7,861 nucleotides of DNA from Chloroflexota bacterium (GTDB lineage Bacteria > Chloroflexota > Dehalococcoidia > SZUA-161 > SpSt-899). The stretch lies in the NCBI GenBank assembly GCA_018725425.1, contig QLUL01000042.1, positions 1-7,861 on the forward strand, given 5' to 3'. Positions 5,624 to 7,861 of this stretch are shown one piece after another (within the stretch, counting starts at the first letter, position 1; every line of letters begins with the position of its first letter). The position numbers and the translations under genes are program-made. Below the pieces are notes generated by a model that did not search any database, was not told the DNA's origin, and saw nothing but the letters and a program-made list of their open reading frames with translations.

Positions 5624-5640
5624 TTTTTTGTTCGACCGAA
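5620..5640. promoter_or_regulatory. Candidate operator overlapping -10 and start site
   Basis: GAAC (5620-5623) and GTTC (5630-5633) form an inverted repeat around six T's. TTCG-AC-CGAA (5631-5640) forms a second, overlapping palindrome. Both overlap the -10 and predicted start of the regulator's promoter, where ArsR-type repressors typically bind. Autoregulation is inferred from position; no operator consensus was matched. Confidence 0.35.
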
Positions 5641-5674
5641 TCTAGATGGATAATCAGGGACAATTGAGGGAGGG

Positions 5675-6301
5675 ATGATGTCTTCCAAGCCCGAACCGCG
5701 GCCCATTCAGTATCTGGTCAAGGATCTGGAGCAACTACAGGCTCTCGCTAATCCGCTCCACCTGCGATTGTTGGAGTTTCTCTATCAGAAGGCCATGACA
5801 GTCACTCAACTAGCCAACCTCCTGGACGAGAAACCGAATAGGCTTTACTACCACATCAACAAGCTTGAGCAGGTGGGGTTAGTCCAGCTTGTCGAGACAC
5901 GTCCGTATCGCAGCATCCTGGAAAAGTACTACATGGCTGTTGCCGAAGAGTTCAAGATCGATGATTCCCTGCTTCAACTCCAGAAAAAGAACGTAGGAAG
6001 CCTATATGGGATGGTGCAAGCGGCCTTTGAAGCCACCCTGGAGGAGTTGCGTCAGACATTGAGGATCAGCCTTCAGGAAACTCCTGGAGCCTCAATGGAG
6101 GCAGCACATCCCTATTTGGAGTGGACTCATATCCATCTTCCACGGGGGAAAGTCAAGGAACTTTATGAGAAAGTTATGACGCTGTGTCGAGAGTTCGAGG
6201 CCGCCGACCAACCTGAGGGGGATGTGGAGTACAGTTTGACCCTGCTCTTTTGTCCCGTCGCCCGACCGGAAGAGAAAAGCCCTGAAGAGGGAAAGGGCTA
6301 G
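5675..6301 (+). CDS. ArsR-type winged-helix transcriptional regulator
   Basis: This 208-residue protein has an N-terminal ArsR/HTH_20-type winged helix (about 18-92). It reads ALANPLHLRLLEFLYQKAMT (23-42), then the helix-turn-helix TVTQLANLLDEKPNRLYYHI (42-61) with KLEQVGLVQLVETRP (63-77) forming the recognition helix end and wing. The C-terminal half (about 100-195) is a separate helical-strand domain, probably for ligand binding or dimerisation. No metal-binding CxC motif of classical ArsR/SmtB sensors is seen, so metal sensing is unlikely. ATG 5675 and ATG 5678 are adjacent. GAGGG at 5666-5670 lies 4 bases from the first and 7 from the second, so 5678 may be the real start. A strong promoter and palindromes lie just upstream. 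The next genes, 55 bases on, are an ABC exporter, so it probably controls that operon and itself. Confidence 0.82.
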   Translation: MMSSKPEPRPIQYLVKDLEQLQALANPLHLRLLEFLYQKAMTVTQLANLLDEKPNRLYYHINKLEQVGLVQLVETRPYRSILEKYYMAVAEEFKIDDSLLQLQKKNVGSLYGMVQAAFEATLEELRQTLRISLQETPGASMEAAHPYLEWTHIHLPRGKVKELYEKVMTLCREFEAADQPEGDVEYSLTLLFCPVARPEEKSPEEGKG

Positions 6302-6320
6302 TCGCTGGTTTCCCTGGGGT

Positions 6321-6340
6321 GTGTAAAACAGTGCAAAACA
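6321..6340 (+). repeat. Tandem 10-mer before the ATPase ribosome site
   Basis: GTGTAAAACA is followed directly by GTGCAAAACA, 9 of 10 bases identical, immediately upstream of GGAGGAGG. It may be chance or a small mRNA or protein-binding element in the 55-base gap between regulator and ATPase. Confidence 0.3.
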
Positions 6341-6356
6341 GGAGGAGGAAGATACA

Positions 6357-7019
6357 ATGATCCGTACCGCAGGCCTGGTAAAAACCTACAGGATGGGGAA
6401 AATAGAGGTACCAGCCCTTGGAGGGGTTGATATCGAAATAAGCGAAGGGGAGTATGTAGCTCTAGTAGGACCCTCGGGCTCTGGGAAGTCCACCCTGCTG
6501 AATATGATCGGTTGTTTAGATCGGCCGACCAGCGGCAGCGTCTTTATAGAGGGCGTTGACGTCTCAGGGTGCAATGGCAGTGAGCTGGCGAGGATTCGCC
6601 GGCAGAAGATGGGGTTCATCTTTCAGATGTTCAACTTGATCCCTACACTTGATGCGCTGGAGAACGTCATGCTGCCGATGACGTTTGCGGGATCCCGCAG
6701 GGGAGAAAGGATAACAAGGGCAAGGGAGTTACTGGAGCTCGTTGGCTTAAGCGAAAGGGCAAAGCACAAGCCCTCAGAGCTCAGCGGAGGAGAACAGCAG
6801 AGGGTGGCGATCGCCAGAGCGCTGGCAAACGATCCGCCGGTCCTCCTTGCCGATGAGCCGACGGGAAATCTGGATACAAAGACCGGCAAAGCAATCATAG
6901 GGTTTTTAGAAAAGCTAAACGAGGAGGGTAAGACGATGATTGTCGTAACCCACAATCCGGAAATTGCGAGCAAAGCACAGCGCGTTATCAGTATGCGCGA
7001 TGACATCTTGGAGAGATGA
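6357..7019 (+). CDS. ABC exporter ATP-binding protein (MacB/LolD-type)
   Basis: The 220-residue ATPase has all nucleotide-binding motifs intact. Walker A GPSGSGKST is at 38-46, and the Q-loop is at Gln90 in IFQMFNLIP. The signature LSGGEQQRV is at 142-150. Walker B VLLADE is at 162-167 with catalytic Glu167, the D-loop GNLD is at 170-173, and the H-loop is His199 in VTHNP. The FQMFNLIP context and the length place it in the MacB/LolD/FtsE group, which energises mechanotransmission-type exporters rather than importers. It works as a dimer on the cytoplasmic face with the permease encoded next, 2 bases downstream. A strong GGAGGAGG (6341-6348) lies 8 bases before ATG 6357. Exported substrate is unknown; peptides, lipoproteins or drugs are usual for the group. 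Confidence 0.92.
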   Translation: MIRTAGLVKTYRMGKIEVPALGGVDIEISEGEYVALVGPSGSGKSTLLNMIGCLDRPTSGSVFIEGVDVSGCNGSELARIRRQKMGFIFQMFNLIPTLDALENVMLPMTFAGSRRGERITRARELLELVGLSERAKHKPSELSGGEQQRVAIARALANDPPVLLADEPTGNLDTKTGKAIIGFLEKLNEEGKTMIVVTHNPEIASKAQRVISMRDDILER

Positions 7020-7021
7020 GT

Positions 7022-7861
7022 ATGTTTGATAGATTTCGCCTGGCCTATAAAAGCTTGAAGGAGCGTAAAGCGCGTTCTTTTCTATCACTCCTGGGTATTG
7101 CTGTGGGTATTTCGGCAATCGTCTCATTGCTCGCCATGGGCGGCGGTATGGAGCACATGGTAGTTGGGGAACTGGCGGGGTTTGCTGACCACATAGAGGT
7201 AATGCCCGGGACAATGGCCCCCGATGTGGGCTTCATCCCATTGGGAACTTTTACCGAAAGAGATGTTGAGGATACAAGGAGAATCGAGGGTGTTAGAGAG
7301 GTCAATCCCATGATGTGGGGATTTGTGGCCGTCGAACACCGGGGTGAGCGCATCCCCATCGGGATAATCGGCGGCGATCCGCATGAAACGGAGAGACTTT
7401 ATGAAGACTTTGCAGAACTCCGAGAGGGACGATGGCTGCGTGAGGATGATCAGGAAGTAGCTGTGATTGGATATCATGTGGCAGAAGTGTTTTTCGAGCA
7501 CGCCATCGCTCTCAACGATCGCATTGTGATTGAGGGGACGAGCTTCGTGGTCGTTGGAGTCCTTGAAAGAGTTGGTGGCATCATGGGTATGGAGATGGAT
7601 CGGAGCATCTTTCTCACGATGAGACCTGCTCAGCACGTCTTAGGAACTGATGAGATATCCTATATCTCGGTAAGGGTTTATGATGTCGCAAGAGCAGAGG
7701 AAATCGCCAAAGAGATCGAGGAGAAAATAGATGCCAATCATGGTATGGAAGGATTTACCTTCACCTCGACCATGGTTGCGATCATAGATGAGATCGAGAC
7801 CGTTTCCCTGATCATCCAGGCGTTTCTGGTTGGCATTGCATCCATTGCGCTCTTTGTTGCA
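7022..7861 (+). CDS. MacB/FtsX-type ABC transporter permease (partial, runs off window)
   Basis: An open frame of 280 codons starts at ATG 7022 and has no stop before the window ends. GGAGAG (7010-7015) lies 6 bases before the start, inside the end of the ATPase gene. The N-terminus is basic (FRLAYKSLKERKARSF), then a first membrane segment lies at about 20-40 (LSLLGIAVGISAIVSLLAMG). A large extracytoplasmic domain follows at about 45-255, as in the MacB periplasmic core: LREGRWLREDD (133-143), IEGTSFVVVGVL (170-181) and DRSIFLTM (193-200) are typical. A second membrane segment begins at about 258 (IETVSLIIQAFLVGIAS). Full-length relatives have about 380-400 residues and four membrane spans, so roughly two spans lie beyond the window. 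It pairs with the preceding ATPase. Confidence 0.9.
   Translation, partial: MFDRFRLAYKSLKERKARSFLSLLGIAVGISAIVSLLAMGGGMEHMVVGELAGFADHIEVMPGTMAPDVGFIPLGTFTERDVEDTRRIEGVREVNPMMWGFVAVEHRGERIPIGIIGGDPHETERLYEDFAELREGRWLREDDQEVAVIGYHVAEVFFEHAIALNDRIVIEGTSFVVVGVLERVGGIMGMEMDRSIFLTMRPAQHVLGTDEISYISVRVYDVARAEEIAKEIEEKIDANHGMEGFTFTSTMVAIIDEIETVSLIIQAFLVGIASIALFVA

Noticed and set aside
7124..7636. A 170-codon minus-strand open frame
   Set aside because: It is antisense to the permease, whose plus-strand frame has a ribosome site, membrane segments and MacB-type motifs and stays open to the window end.
1..7861. CRISPR array, tRNA or rRNA gene
   Set aside because: No regularly spaced direct repeats, no cloverleaf with a recognisable T-arm, and no rRNA-like stretch were seen. 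The repeats found are isolated inverted pairs.

Overview
This looks like a piece of a bacterial chromosome of moderate GC content. The bacterial evidence is the start of an RluD-type 23S rRNA pseudouridine synthase, strong GGAGG-type ribosome sites, a TTGACA-type promoter and an IS1380-family insertion-sequence relic. The phylum cannot be read from the sequence. The DUF433/DUF5615 toxin-antitoxin pair, the MacB-like exporter under an ArsR-type regulator and the scattered short repeats would fit an environmental lineage such as Chloroflexota, but that is a guess.

Layout. 1-210: a possible tail of an upstream gene, then a short repeat-bearing spacer. 211-821: a two-gene toxin-antitoxin operon (DUF433 antitoxin, DUF5615 PIN-like toxin), clearly more AT-rich than its neighbours. 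873-1988: a fold-type III PLP-dependent amino-acid decarboxylase resembling ornithine/lysine decarboxylases. 2073-3430: a decay zone. It holds an rluD gene cut off after about 95 codons, an IS1380-family transposase broken by at least five lesions, a 58-bp inverted repeat inside that transposase, and a perfect 22-bp REP-like sequence present twice in inverted orientation.

3426-5451, minus strand: a SEC-C zinc-motif protein, a DUF488 protein and a 64-residue unknown ORF, each joined to the next by a 4-bp ATGA overlap, so probably one translationally coupled operon. 5452-5674: a divergent promoter region with a good sigma-70-type promoter on each strand. 5675-7861, plus strand: an ArsR-type winged-helix regulator, then an ABC-exporter ATPase and its MacB/FtsX-type permease. 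The permease runs off the window after 280 codons. The regulator probably controls the exporter and itself.

No clearly novel defence or mobile system is visible. The most interesting parts are the coupled SEC-C/DUF488/small-ORF operon, with a possible frameshift at the end of the DUF488 gene, and the layered repeat insertions in the IS/rluD relic zone. No tRNA, rRNA or CRISPR array was seen.
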